NCBI RefSeq assembly: GCF_030848565.1
Contig: NZ_JAVDDV010000006.1
Coordinates: forward strand, 1-64,000
Direction of reading: 5' to 3'
Origin: Natronolimnohabitans sp. A-GB9
GTDB taxonomy: Archaea > Halobacteriota > Halobacteria > Halobacteriales > Natrialbaceae
DNA: 64,000 nucleotides
The stretch's first letter is position 1, and every line of letters begins with the position of its first letter. Both the position numbers and the translations under genes were made by a program. This document shows, piece after piece, positions 1-8,846 of this stretch. Under the pieces are notes generated by a model. It searched no databases and was not told the DNA's origin. It saw only the letters and a program-made list of their open reading frames with translations.

Positions 1-99
1 CTCGAGAGACAATACGTATGCTCGAAATCATGTCCTCTCGGCCGATAACTGTACGCAGAGACACCAACCGAACTTCGAAATCAGACGGCGGAAAAGGAA

Positions 100-173
100 T
101 GGGCCAACTCGGATTTGAACCGAGAGCCTCCACCTTATCAGAGTGGCGCTCAACCTAATTGAGCTATTGGCCC
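100..173 (-). tRNA. tRNA-Ile (GAT)
   Basis: Read on the minus strand this forms a full cloverleaf. The 7-bp acceptor stem GGGCCAA/TTGGCCC is followed by discriminator A. The anticodon loop CTGATAA gives anticodon GAT, and the T-arm carries TTCAAAT. CCA is not encoded. It decodes AUC/AUU isoleucine codons. No intron is visible. Confidence 0.95.
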
Positions 174-250
174 GCGCTTCGGCGCTTCGCACTCATTGAT
201 TGGTGGGAGGGATGTTTAAGGGTTTCTTTCTGATCCCGCTGTGAGAACTG

Positions 251-859
251 CTATCGGGCGGAGGGGTCGTCGGAGTCGTCCAGTTCGTCGCTGGCGTCGG
301 ACGTGCGTTCGTCGCCGAAGTCGATCGTGTACCCGTCTCCATCGCGTCCGTCGTCGACTGTGTAGTCGTCGGCACCGAGATCGTAGGTTCCAGCATCGGT
401 CGAGTCGGTCCGTCCGTCTCGAGCCGTCTCCTGATCGGGGAACCCGAACGTCCAGACTTTGCCGCTGGCGAAGCCACCCGTCTTCTTATCGGCGTAGGGG
501 ACGATCACGAAGCGTTTGATGGCGGCTCGGATCGGGATCCGGGTCACTGGGACGACGAGCAGGAACCCGACGGCGTCGGTCACCAGACCCGGAGTGAGCA
601 GAAAGGCTCCGGCGGCGATCAGGAGGCCACCGTCGAGCAGTTGATTGGTCGGTGGCTCTCCCTGGGCCAGCGACCGTTGCATCTTCCGGACGGTTCGACG
701 ACCCTCGGCACGGACGAGAAGCATGCCGACGAGTCCGGTCAGAACGACGAGTAGCACCATCCCGACCCAGCCGAGATAGGTCGTCTGACTAACGACGACC
801 GCGAGGATCACGGCATCGAGAAACGGGATGAGCAACAAAGCGGCAATCCACCGGAGCAT
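251..859 (-). CDS. FxsA family membrane protein
   Basis: A 202-residue FxsA-family protein. The N-terminal half has the family layout: a hydrophobic segment from residue 1, a second around 20-50 ending in a basic turn (VRAEGRRTVRK), then a third segment containing GGLLIAAGAFLLTPGLVTD, the FxsA hallmark. After about residue 110 it becomes a soluble, very acidic tail rich in D, typical of haloarchaeal versions. E. coli FxsA modulates phage T7 exclusion, but the archaeal role is unknown. It is divergent from the DUF255 gene. The ATG start directly begins the first hydrophobic segment. Confidence 0.85.
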   Translation of the reverse strand: MLRWIAALLLIPFLDAVILAVVVSQTTYLGWVGMVLLVVLTGLVGMLLVRAEGRRTVRKMQRSLAQGEPPTNQLLDGGLLIAAGAFLLTPGLVTDAVGFLLVVPVTRIPIRAAIKRFVIVPYADKKTGGFASGKVWTFGFPDQETARDGRTDSTDAGTYDLGADDYTVDDGRDGDGYTIDFGDERTSDASDELDDSDDPSAR

Positions 860-1015
860 GCCTCGACATAGCTGGTGGAGGGTGAAAACGCTTTACGCTC
901 TTGTCTCGCTGAATGTGCCGGTCGATTTCGAAATCGGCGAGCTCCCGGGAGTGGAGCGAAACGGGCTGTCGGGTGGGAACGAAGGGCTTACCCCCACGAC
1001 AGACGAGACTCCGGT

Positions 1016-2665
1016 ATGGACGACCCAACACGTGTCGAGTGGCGCGAGTGGGGACAAGCGGCCTTCGACGAGGCGACTGAGGCCGACAGTCCCGTCTTGC
1101 TCTCGCTCACTGCGACGTGGTGTGATCATTGCCACGAGATGGACGAGGAGACCTACGCAGAGCCACGCATCGCGGCAAACATCAACGATAGCTTTGTCCC
1201 GATTCGAGTCGATGTCGACCGGCATCCGCGCGTGCGTGATCGATACAACATGGGCGGATTCCCGTCGACCGTCTTTCTGGCGCCCGACGGCTCGGTACTG
1301 ACCGGTGCGGGCTATCTCGGACCGGACGGAATGCGCCAGGTCCTGGATAGCGTCCGGACCATGTGGCAGACGAAAGGAAGCGGCGCTGGACGAGTGCCGC
1401 GACCGCTCCGAGAGGACAACCCGCCAGCGGGTGACCTCACGGTCGACGTCGAGTCGGCGATGCTCGGCCAACTGAGCGAGACGTACGACGAGGTCGCAGG
1501 TGGCTGGGGTGGAAGTCCGAAGTTCCCTCTTCCGGATGCCCTCGAGTTCGCACTCAAGCGCGATCGGGAGATGGCCCTGCGCTCGTACGATGCAGTCAGT
1601 GCGAACCTGTTAGACGAGTACGACGGCGGCTTCTATCGCTTCGCGGCCGAGCGGGACTGGTCCGGGCTACAACACGAGAAACTACTGGACTCCAACGGCG
1701 CGCTCGTACGCGCGTTCGCGAACGCTTACCTGGTGACGGGGAAAGACGAGTACCGCGATCCCGCCGAGCGGACGATCGACTACCTCACGACGACGCTGTG
1801 GAACGACGACGTCGACGCGTTCGCGAACAGCCAGGCGCCCGGCGAGGACGAGGCCCACGGTCTCGACGCGACCGATCGTGCCACGGCCGATAAGCCACCA
1901 GTCGATGAGGGTGTCTTCGCCGGACCGAACGGGCTGGCGATCGAAGGGCTGTTGACCTACTATGCGTACACCGACGACGAGCGGGCCCGGCGATACGCCG
2001 AGCGTGCACTCGAGACGCTCCGGGACGAACTACTCGTCGACGGTGTCGTGGCTCACGTCGTCGAAAACGGATCCAACGGCGGTGAAGCCAACGAGCCGAT
2101 CCCACTGCTGGCGAACCAGGCCCGCGTCCTAGCAGCCCTGACGACGGCTGCGAGCACGCTCGAGACGGACGTCCTCGACGACGCCATGGCAATTGCAGAC
2201 GCAACGATCGAACGGCTCCACGACGGAGCGTCGTTCCACGATGGGCCTGCGGCAGGTGCCGGTCTGCTCGAGCGACCGCTCCGACCGCTCGACACCAACG
2301 TCGCCATCGCGGATGCATTGCTCGAACTCGCGGTCCTGACGGGCGAGGAGCAGTACCGCGAGGTCACACGGGAGACGCTCGAAGCATTCGCGGGTGCGAG
2401 CGATCGCTTCGGCGTCCAGATGGCCCGCTACGCGACGGCCGTCTCACGGCTGCTCGAGGGGCCGCTGGTGATTCGTGTCGCCACCGAGCCCGGAACCGAT
2501 CTCCACCGTGCAGCGCTCCGACTCGCCGATCACGAGAAAGTCGTCGTCCCCAATGCCGACGGCCTCGAGTCGGGGACAGCACGTGTCGAACGCGACGACC
2601 AGACGTCGGAGGTCGCCGAAACCCCTGACGAGTTGAGTAATCGCGTCCAGTCGATCCTCGAGTAG
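1016..2665 (+). CDS. DUF255 / YyaL-type thioredoxin-fold protein
   Basis: A 549-residue protein of the YyaL/SPATA20 family. The N-terminal domain (about 1-115) is thioredoxin-like, with a redox-type CDHC motif at residues 36-39 (ATWCDHCHEMDEETY). An all-alpha (alpha/alpha)6-barrel-like region resembling N-acylglucosamine epimerases fills the rest. The reading frame stays open upstream to 875, but the family begins at MDDPTRVEW, so the ATG at 1016 is chosen. Haloarchaeal members are usually 540-720 residues and this one is on the short side. The substrate is unknown. Confidence 0.85.
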   Translation: MDDPTRVEWREWGQAAFDEATEADSPVLLSLTATWCDHCHEMDEETYAEPRIAANINDSFVPIRVDVDRHPRVRDRYNMGGFPSTVFLAPDGSVLTGAGYLGPDGMRQVLDSVRTMWQTKGSGAGRVPRPLREDNPPAGDLTVDVESAMLGQLSETYDEVAGGWGGSPKFPLPDALEFALKRDREMALRSYDAVSANLLDEYDGGFYRFAAERDWSGLQHEKLLDSNGALVRAFANAYLVTGKDEYRDPAERTIDYLTTTLWNDDVDAFANSQAPGEDEAHGLDATDRATADKPPVDEGVFAGPNGLAIEGLLTYYAYTDDERARRYAERALETLRDELLVDGVVAHVVENGSNGGEANEPIPLLANQARVLAALTTAASTLETDVLDDAMAIADATIERLHDGASFHDGPAAGAGLLERPLRPLDTNVAIADALLELAVLTGEEQYREVTRETLEAFAGASDRFGVQMARYATAVSRLLEGPLVIRVATEPGTDLHRAALRLADHEKVVVPNADGLESGTARVERDDQTSEVAETPDELSNRVQSILE

Positions 2666-2750
2666 CACCGCCAGCAGGGCCGACGCGTCGAATCACTCGC
2701 CTATCAAACCACCACAGCGTTTATGTTTCTCCGGTCGATTCCCTCATCAT

Positions 2751-3554
2751 ATGGCCAGTCTCAGGGATCTCGGGCTCTCGGAATACGAAGCTCGAGCGTA
2801 CCGCGCATTGCTCAATACCGGTCCGACAACAGCTAAAGAGTTGTCACGTGCGAGCGACGTACCGATGGGGCGGATCTACGACGTCTTGAATAGCATCGAG
2901 CAGTACAACCTCGTCCGAAGCCAGACGGCGAGTCGGCCGAAGAAGTACGTCGCCGTCGAACCGTCGACGGCGCTGGATCGCCTCCTCGAGGATAAGAAAC
3001 GCGAACTCGAGGAAAAGGCCGACCAGTACGAGTCGATCGTCGACGAGTTGGCCGACGAACTCGACGCCGCCGAACCGGTCGAGGATCAGTTCTGGACCGC
3101 CGCAGTCGGACCCGAGGAGACGATCGATCTGCTGCTCGAACGGCTCGCGGCCGCCGACGACCACATCGTGATGGTCTCTGCCGACCCGGCACCCCAGTGG
3201 GACCTCGAAACGGTAAGCGAAGCGGTAAGCGCCCAACTCGAGGACGCCCTCGATCGGGGCGTGTCGGTCGATCTCCTGATGACTCGCGAGCTGGTTGGCT
3301 CGCTCTCTGCTGACGTCGGCCAGCGCTACCGGGATACCCTACAGCAACGCGACGACTTCGACGTCAGGACGAACGACGACATCTCCGGCTCGTTCAACAT
3401 CATCGACGGCGTCGAGGTCTGTATTCAGGTCCCCAATCCCCTCTCCTCGGGCGAGGCGTTCGGAATGATCGATCTCAAGGATCCGGAGTTCGCTGCGAAC
3501 GTCCACGACGAGTTCGTTCCGCGGTGGAAGGAAGCCGAACCGCTCGAGTTCTGA
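2751..3554 (+). CDS. TrmB family transcriptional regulator
   Basis: A 267-residue protein with an N-terminal winged helix (about 1-75: LGLSEYEARAYRALL, then a recognition-helix region VPMGRIYDVL), a coiled-coil spacer (about 80-110) and a C-terminal sensor domain. This is the TrmB architecture, which in archaea controls sugar metabolism or gluconeogenesis by ligand-modulated DNA binding. TTTATG about 30 bp upstream of the ATG is a plausible TATA box for a short-leader transcript. The regulon cannot be read from the sequence. Confidence 0.88.
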   Translation: MASLRDLGLSEYEARAYRALLNTGPTTAKELSRASDVPMGRIYDVLNSIEQYNLVRSQTASRPKKYVAVEPSTALDRLLEDKKRELEEKADQYESIVDELADELDAAEPVEDQFWTAAVGPEETIDLLLERLAAADDHIVMVSADPAPQWDLETVSEAVSAQLEDALDRGVSVDLLMTRELVGSLSADVGQRYRDTLQQRDDFDVRTNDDISGSFNIIDGVEVCIQVPNPLSSGEAFGMIDLKDPEFAANVHDEFVPRWKEAEPLEF

Positions 3555-3652
3555 CGCCGTCAGTAACCGTACTGCCACGACCGCAAGCCGCCGTAGGATG
3601 GCACACCCCAGACGGGTTGGGGCGGGCCGGCGCTGACGGACGGTGACTCTTA

Positions 3653-4402
3653 TCAGGTCTCGTCGAGGACGACTGGGACGCCCCTGGCCGCGACGTCGGC
3701 CGCGAACGCCCGAGAATCGGCCTCGAGTTCGGGGAACGTATTGTAGTGGATCGGACAGACGAGATCGGGGTCGATCGCTTCGGCCAGCGACGCGGCCTCG
3801 GTCCGGTCCATCGTGTAGTTCTTCCCGATCGGCGGCAAGAACAGTGAGACCGAGCGGTCGGCGTGAGAGTCGAGTACGTCGGAGTCACCGGGCCAGAACA
3901 CGCTCGTACCGTCGACCTCGAAGCGGTAGCCACAGCCGAACCCCTCGGGATGGATGGGGTCGCCCTCCGTGTCGACGTTTCGCCCGTCGGCGTGGTTGTA
4001 TGCGGGACGGACCTCGAGGTCGACGCCGCTGACCGTCAGTTCGTCGCCGTATTCCACCCGAGTCACGTCGTAGGGAAGTGACTCGAGGTCGTCGACGTCG
4101 CGGCCACCCTGCCGGATCGACTCGGCGTCGACGGCTTCGTAGGCGACGACGGTGGCGTCGTCGTTTGCGACTCGACGAACGCCATCGGAGTCGTAGTGGT
4201 GGTCGTGAGTCACCAAGACGAGGTCGCCGTCCCGTGTATCGTACTCCCGACCAGGGGGATGGGAGACGTCACCGTCCCAGTCGCCGGTGAGCGTCCCGTA
4301 TCGGCCGGGATCGAGGTAAACGACCGTGCCGTCGTCGGACTCGATTCTGACCGTGGCGTAGCCCAGCCACGAGACCGTCAGATCGTCGTGTCGTACCGTC
4401 AC
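3653..4402 (-). CDS. MBL-fold metallo-hydrolase
   Basis: A metallo-beta-lactamase-fold protein of about 249 residues. The metal-binding signature appears as LVTHDHHYDSDG, with later conserved points at YNHADGRN, VFWPGDSDV and CPIHYNTFPE, the histidine and aspartate positions of UlaG-like MBL proteins. The GTG at 4402 (VTVRHDDLTVSWLGY) is preferred as start because the fold begins there; an in-frame extension to 4498 reads unlike a protein N-terminus. The substrate is unknown. It converges on TrmB across about 100 bp. Confidence 0.83.
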   Translation of the reverse strand: MTVRHDDLTVSWLGYATVRIESDDGTVVYLDPGRYGTLTGDWDGDVSHPPGREYDTRDGDLVLVTHDHHYDSDGVRRVANDDATVVAYEAVDAESIRQGGRDVDDLESLPYDVTRVEYGDELTVSGVDLEVRPAYNHADGRNVDTEGDPIHPEGFGCGYRFEVDGTSVFWPGDSDVLDSHADRSVSLFLPPIGKNYTMDRTEAASLAEAIDPDLVCPIHYNTFPELEADSRAFAADVAARGVPVVLDET

Positions 4403-4519
4403 GGGAGTGGCTATCCCTGGTTCGCTGATAACGGTTTGGGTCCAAACGAAGGGGTGTCGTACTCGAGAGGAGAAAAAACAAGAGCCGTGGACTGCCACCG
4501 AGCGTCCGAACCGCCGATC

Positions 4520-5452
4520 CTATGCGTTCTCGGAGACTTCCTCGCGCAGCGTTCCCATCTCGACGACTCGTTCGGCGTGGGCGTTGTGCTGGTGGATGGA
4601 CTCGTCGTTGGACTGTTTCATCGTGATCACCGCGTCGTCGGGCAGATGGTCGAACTCGTCGACGACGCCTTCCGCCAGCGCACGGACACAGTCCTCGACG
4701 AACTTCGCGTCCGCGTGGGCCGCGTAAGTCATGTGGTCCTCGTCGGGACGCTTCGCGAGGTTGTAGATCCGGGCACTCATCGCGTCACGCGCGATATCGA
4801 TGATGTCGTTCAGATCGATCTCGGGGTCGCCGTTGGACTCGACGGTCAACGTCGCGTGGCCGCGCTGGGAGTGGCCCGGCTGTGGCACTTGCTCTAGGAA
4901 CTCCGTGATGGTCCCTTCTTCGACGCCGAGATCCTCGAGGGTCTGTTTTGCGCGTGCGGCGGACATCCCCTGCGAGCAGGGACAGACGGTCATCCCGGTG
5001 ACTTCCGCGCCGATCTCCTCGCGAGTGCCCTCCTCCGTAGCCGTGGCGGAAGCGATGATGTCGACGGTGTGTTGGGTTTCACGGTCGCTTGCTGGCGTCT
5101 GCTCGCGGCGCATGAACTCCGCTTCCATCGATACCTTCGCGGTGGAGGTGTAGTCGTGTTTCTCGAGGAGCCGTTCGGCGGCGTCGCCACAGATCTCCTC
5201 GACGCGGTAGGCCTCCTCACGGGTAGCTTTCTCTAAGATCTCGTCGATGACCTCCATGTTGCGGCTCATGTCGGCGCCCTTGCGCCAGGCCGGGAGGTCG
5301 ACGAAGACTTCGAACTCGGCGGTGAGAACGATCGGGCGTTTGCCCTCGCGGGCGATCTTGACGAGTTTGTCGACGCCGGTGACGCCGACCTGACTCAGAC
5401 CGACGGTGACGTCTGGCGACGTTGCCTGCACGTCCGGGAGCTGGTGACTCAT
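4520..5452 (-). CDS. mptA: GTP cyclohydrolase MptA (type IV/FolE2 family)
   Basis: A 310-residue protein matching archaeal MptA, the Fe(II)-dependent GTP cyclohydrolase that makes 7,8-dihydroneopterin 2',3'-cyclic phosphate for methanopterin- or folate-type pterins. Family landmarks are [11 protein letters not shown] near the N-terminus, [32 protein letters not shown] (metal/catalytic cysteine region) and [11 protein letters not shown]. The ATG at 5452 begins MSHQLPDVQ, where the family starts; the upstream extension is out of character. It is transcribed away from the repeat cluster at 5.6-6.1 kb. Confidence 0.93.
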   Translation of the reverse strand: MSHQLPDVQATSPDVTVGLSQVGVTGVDKLVKIAREGKRPIVLTAEFEVFVDLPAWRKGADMSRNMEVIDEILEKATREEAYRVEEICGDAAERLLEKHDYTSTAKVSMEAEFMRREQTPASDRETQHTVDIIASATATEEGTREEIGAEVTGMTVCPCSQGMSAARAKQTLEDLGVEEGTITEFLEQVPQPGHSQRGHATLTVESNGDPEIDLNDIIDIARDAMSARIYNLAKRPDEDHMTYAAHADAKFVEDCVRALAEGVVDEFDHLPDDAVITMKQSNDESIHQHNAHAERVVEMGTLREEVSENA

Positions 5453-5615
5453 TGTCCGTACTCGGGCCAGCGACCGATTATGCCTTTCGGAACCTGCAGT
5501 CGTCGGAGCTCGTGCTCGCAGACTCGATGTGAACCGACGGAAAACGAGACACGGCGCCCCGGAAACTCGAGTCGCGTCGTCCACAGCCAGCGGATCGCGT
5601 CGTGATCGTTCGACG

Positions 5616-6126
5616 CGATCGGTTCTTTAAGTGCCTCTGGTCACAAGGTGTAGATACGACGGACGAACGGTTCTCCTCGAGTCACGTATTCTACAGTCAG
5701 CGGAACGCACAGCGGTTCGACTGACCTATCTCCGCAGAGCAGTTGACTGTCGGCACAAGTCTATCACGAGGCACAAGTCTATCACGAACCCGAGAAGCCA
5801 GTCGTCCTTTAAGTTCCTCTGGTCATAAGGTGGAGATACGACGGGAAATCGTCCTTCTCTCTATCTCACCTCGAGAAGTCACGACGCTGTGGCCGGGGAG
5901 ACACGAGTCGTCTCGAGCCAGTCGCTCTCTAACACAGTATCTCGCTGTGTGTCGTATCGACTCGAGTCCGATCGCTTCTTTAAGTGTCTCTGGTCACAAG
6001 GTGGAGCTATGACGGGAGGACGTCGTTCTTCGCGGTTCTCATCGTAGCGAGTCTCCTCGAGCGGAGGGTATCGCACCCCATCGTCGTTTAAGTGCTTCTG
6101 ATCACAAGGTAGAGCTACGAAGGGCA
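5616..6126 (+). promoter_or_regulatory. Four direct copies of a promoter-like repeat
   Basis: Four direct copies of a roughly 45-bp motif lie in front of the nucleotidyltransferase gene. Each reads TTTAAGT, then CTCTGGTCACAAGGTG or a close variant, then aGnTACGAnGGG. The TTTAAGT boxes start at 5626, 5808, 5979 and 6087; two copies are also preceded by CGATCG. TTTAAGT resembles a haloarchaeal TATA element, and the conserved TACGA lies about 25 bp downstream, where transcription would start. An unrelated 18-bp tandem duplication lies between copies 1 and 2. Tandem promoters are known for haloarchaeal rRNA operons, but calling these promoters is inference. No protein-coding gene is recognised between 5453 and 6160. 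Confidence 0.6.
5752..5787. repeat. 18-bp perfect tandem duplication
   Basis: GGCACAAGTCTATCACGA occurs twice back to back (5752-5769 and 5770-5787), between promoter-like repeat copies 1 and 2. It is exact, so recent. Confidence 0.9.
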
Positions 6127-6160
6127 TTTTGGAGCGACAAACTGCTATTGAGCGATAGCT

Positions 6161-7081
6161 ATGCCATCCGTCCCAGCCTACGTTTTCGACGCTGTCGACG
6201 AGTTACTAACCACGATCGAAGGTGAGTACGACGTCGACATCGCAGTGGCGGCCGCTCGCGGGAGCCACGCTTGGGGCGCGGCGAGTCCGGATAGCGACTA
6301 CGACGTCGGCGCCGTTTTCGTCCCGACCGATCTCCGGCAGTACGCACATCTCGAGGGGCCGACGGACGTCGTCCACGAGACCGACGGCGAGATCGAGGTA
6401 CAGGGCTGGGACGTCCACACGTTCGTGCGTCTGCTCGCCGACTCCAACGACGGCGCGATCGACCTCCTCCGGAGTCCGATCCGGTATCGAGTCGACTACG
6501 AACCGGACGATCTCAGAGACTACATCGAGCGGACGTACAACCCGATGGACCTCTATCACGCGTGGCGCGGCATCGCGACGAGCAACTATCGGAAGTACAT
6601 CTCACACCACTTGGTGCGTACCGACGACGAAACGTTCCCGATCGTCGAGAGTCGCGAGGACGAATACGTGGTCGAAACCGACGACGGAACGACGACCGTC
6701 CCAGCCGACGACGAGCGATTCGAGGAGACACAGACGAAACCAACAGTGAAGCGAAACCTGACGATCGCCCGGGCAGCGATGTCGGCACGCTATCTGAAAG
6801 CGACCGGCGAACGCGGGGGCCACGAGCTGCCGGCACTCGAGTTCGACCGATTCCTGACCGAACAGGCGCCGTCGGTCTTCGACGACGACCGAATCGAACG
6901 GGCCCGTGAACTGCTCGAGCGGAAACGGGCGGGAGAAGGGGCCGCGACCGTCGGCGATGCCGTCGGCCGCGGGTTCGCCCATCCGCCGAAAGCAATCGAC
7001 CCCGAAGTACACGCACGCAGCGGGCCCGATCCCGAACGGTTGGACGAGTTCATCGACGACATCATCGCCGCGGTCCAGTAG
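6161..7081 (+). CDS. RlaP-like nucleotidyltransferase
   Basis: A 306-residue DNA polymerase beta-like nucleotidyltransferase. The active-site strand-turn GSHAWGAASPDSDYDVG (about residues 35-51) has the GS...DSDYD metal-binding pattern, and a third acidic residue is plausible in EIEVQGWDVHTF. The length, the DLLRSPI segment and the SNYRKYISHHL helix match the RlaP/COG3541 group (predicted RNA-repair nucleotidyltransferases). The product is unproven. It follows four promoter-like repeats and is followed by a fifth before rpoeps. Confidence 0.8.
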   Translation: MPSVPAYVFDAVDELLTTIEGEYDVDIAVAAARGSHAWGAASPDSDYDVGAVFVPTDLRQYAHLEGPTDVVHETDGEIEVQGWDVHTFVRLLADSNDGAIDLLRSPIRYRVDYEPDDLRDYIERTYNPMDLYHAWRGIATSNYRKYISHHLVRTDDETFPIVESREDEYVVETDDGTTTVPADDERFEETQTKPTVKRNLTIARAAMSARYLKATGERGGHELPALEFDRFLTEQAPSVFDDDRIERARELLERKRAGEGAATVGDAVGRGFAHPPKAIDPEVHARSGPDPERLDEFIDDIIAAVQ

Positions 7082-7099
7082 CTCGAACGCCGCGCTATC

Positions 7100-7147
7100 G
7101 GATCGTTCTTTAAGTACTTCTGGTCACAAGGTGAAGCTACGAAGGGC
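7100..7147 (+). promoter_or_regulatory. Fifth promoter-like repeat copy, upstream of rpoeps
   Basis: The fifth copy has TTTAAGT at 7109-7115, then ACTTCTGGTCACAAGGTG and AAGCTACGAAGGGC. It matches the four copies at 5.6-6.1 kb, in the same orientation, and lies about 180 bp before the rpoeps ATG. It is followed by a GC-rich palindromic stretch (GAGCGCGAGCGTATCGCTCG). Confidence 0.6.
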
Positions 7148-7288
7148 TTTTCGCGGACGTTGCTTCGAGCGCGAGCGTATCGCTCGTCGCTCGAGTCGAC
7201 TCGATCTGTCATCTCTGCTGTCAGTCGCCGTTTCCGATAGTTTGACGGGAGCGAGCCTTTTTCCGTCTGCCGGTCCGAGAGTGCGATA

Positions 7289-8068
7289 ATGAGAGACGAC
7301 GGTGCTGAACCCGGTCCCGGCCCCGCCGATGCCGCGGCCGTCGGCGACAGCCCGCGACTCGAGGAGGAGGACGATCGCCGCCTGGAGACCCGACCCGGTT
7401 CGGGATCGCTCTCGCGGGCGGACGTCCAGCGCGACTCGACGGTCCGTCAGTGGGGCGTCGTCACGCCGAGTGCGACCGTCATCGGCCGTGCGGAGTCGCC
7501 GGACGCGGACCTCTCCGAGAGCGTGCGTCGCCTCCACGACGAACAGCACGCGGCAACGCCGGGCTACAGCGAGCGTGCCCACCGGCTCGACCGGTTGCGG
7601 ACGACGCAAGCGCTGTGTAACGCACTCGAGATGACGCCGTGGCAACGCGACCTCGCACTCGGCGTCATGGACGAGATCGACCTCACCGAGTTCGGCAGCC
7701 AGCGTGCGATCGAAAAGGTGGCACTGGTGGTCATCCGCCACGTCGTCGACGTCGACCGGCGACAGTACTTCGGGCTCGACGACATCGACGCCCAGGAGCT
7801 TTCGGCCGATCGAATGGAGGAGCTGTTCGGCCAGTATCGAGCCCACGACATCACCGAAGAGGAGACGTTCAAGCGCCTCGCCGCTGACTACGGGCTCGAC
7901 ACGACGAGCTTGAACCGACTCCGTCGCGTCCTCAAAGAACAACTCGACGACGAGCTTCCCGCCTACGGACGCAACCCCTACCGGGACCCGAACTTGCCGA
8001 GCGTGACCGAGCAGACCGAAAGCGGCGAGAGTGGCCTCGCGGCCGGCGAAGACGCCAACGGCGTCTGA
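7289..8068 (+). CDS. rpoeps: Haloarchaeal RNA polymerase subunit epsilon
   Basis: A 259-residue protein matching the family annotated in haloarchaea as DNA-directed RNA polymerase subunit epsilon. It has a disordered acidic/proline N-terminus (about 1-55), a WGVVTPSATVIGRAESP segment, then an all-helical core (about 85-230) including ERAHRLDRLRTTQALCNALEM and QRAIEKVALVVIRHVVDVD. The C-terminal tail is acidic. It is thought to associate with archaeal RNA polymerase; the exact role is not established. A long 5' region carrying the fifth promoter-like repeat suggests its own promoter. Confidence 0.82.
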   Translation: MRDDGAEPGPGPADAAAVGDSPRLEEEDDRRLETRPGSGSLSRADVQRDSTVRQWGVVTPSATVIGRAESPDADLSESVRRLHDEQHAATPGYSERAHRLDRLRTTQALCNALEMTPWQRDLALGVMDEIDLTEFGSQRAIEKVALVVIRHVVDVDRRQYFGLDDIDAQELSADRMEELFGQYRAHDITEEETFKRLAADYGLDTTSLNRLRRVLKEQLDDELPAYGRNPYRDPNLPSVTEQTESGESGLAAGEDANGV

Positions 8069-8178
8069 TCCGACGGGTCACCGAGGACCGATCGCGAATC
8101 CGAGCCGTCGACTCGAGGCGACACCGAACACACCTCCGAGTGCCGTCGACTTTTCCGTCACCGTTGCCTATCGAGGGT

Positions 8179-8835
8179 ATGTCCGAACCGACCGATCGGC
8201 TGTCGCTCTATGCCGACTACGTCTGTCCGTTCTGCTATCTGGGAACGCGATCTCTCGGGCAGTACCGGAAAACACGAGACGCGCCCCTCGAGGTCGACTG
8301 GCAGCCGTTCGATCTCCGAAGTGACAAACGGAATCCGGATGGATCGATCGATCACGACGCCGACGACGGGAAAGACGAGCAGTACTTCGACCGCGCCCGC
8401 CAGAACGTCCGTCGCCTGCGGGCCGAGTACGACGTCGAGATGGCCCAGGAGTTAGCGATCGAGGTCGACTCGCTGCCCGCCCAGCAGGCCTCGTGGTACG
8501 TGAAAGGGGAGTATCCCGCCAGGTGGGCTGCCTTCGACGAGGCGATTTACGACGCGCTCTGGCAGGATGGTCGGGATATCGGCGAGCGCGACGTCTTGAC
8601 GGACCTCGCCGACGACGTCGGACTGCCGGTCGGCGAGATCCGATCGGCGATCGACGACGACGGGCTTCGAACTGAACTCGAGGACCGGTTCACGATGGCC
8701 CAGCGGCGTGGGATCACCGGCGTCCCGACGTTCGTCGCCGGTGATCGGGTCGCCCGTGGTGCCGTTCCGCCGGCCAAACTCGAGCGGCTGCTCGAGGGGA
8801 CGAACGACGACACGAATCCGAACACGCGGCGCTAG
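8179..8835 (+). CDS. DsbA/FrnE-like thioredoxin-fold oxidoreductase
   Basis: A 218-residue DsbA-family protein. The redox motif CPFC lies near the N-terminus (YADYVCPFCYLGTRSL), followed by the helical insertion typical of FrnE and 2-hydroxychromene-2-carboxylate isomerase-like proteins. The cis-proline loop is RGITGVPTFVAGDR. There is no signal peptide, so it is cytoplasmic. The ATG at 8179 (MSEPTDRLSLYADY) is preferred over an upstream ATG at 8140 because the fold begins there. Confidence 0.85.
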   Translation: MSEPTDRLSLYADYVCPFCYLGTRSLGQYRKTRDAPLEVDWQPFDLRSDKRNPDGSIDHDADDGKDEQYFDRARQNVRRLRAEYDVEMAQELAIEVDSLPAQQASWYVKGEYPARWAAFDEAIYDALWQDGRDIGERDVLTDLADDVGLPVGEIRSAIDDDGLRTELEDRFTMAQRRGITGVPTFVAGDRVARGAVPPAKLERLLEGTNDDTNPNTRR

Positions 8836-8846
8836 AGCGATTACCG

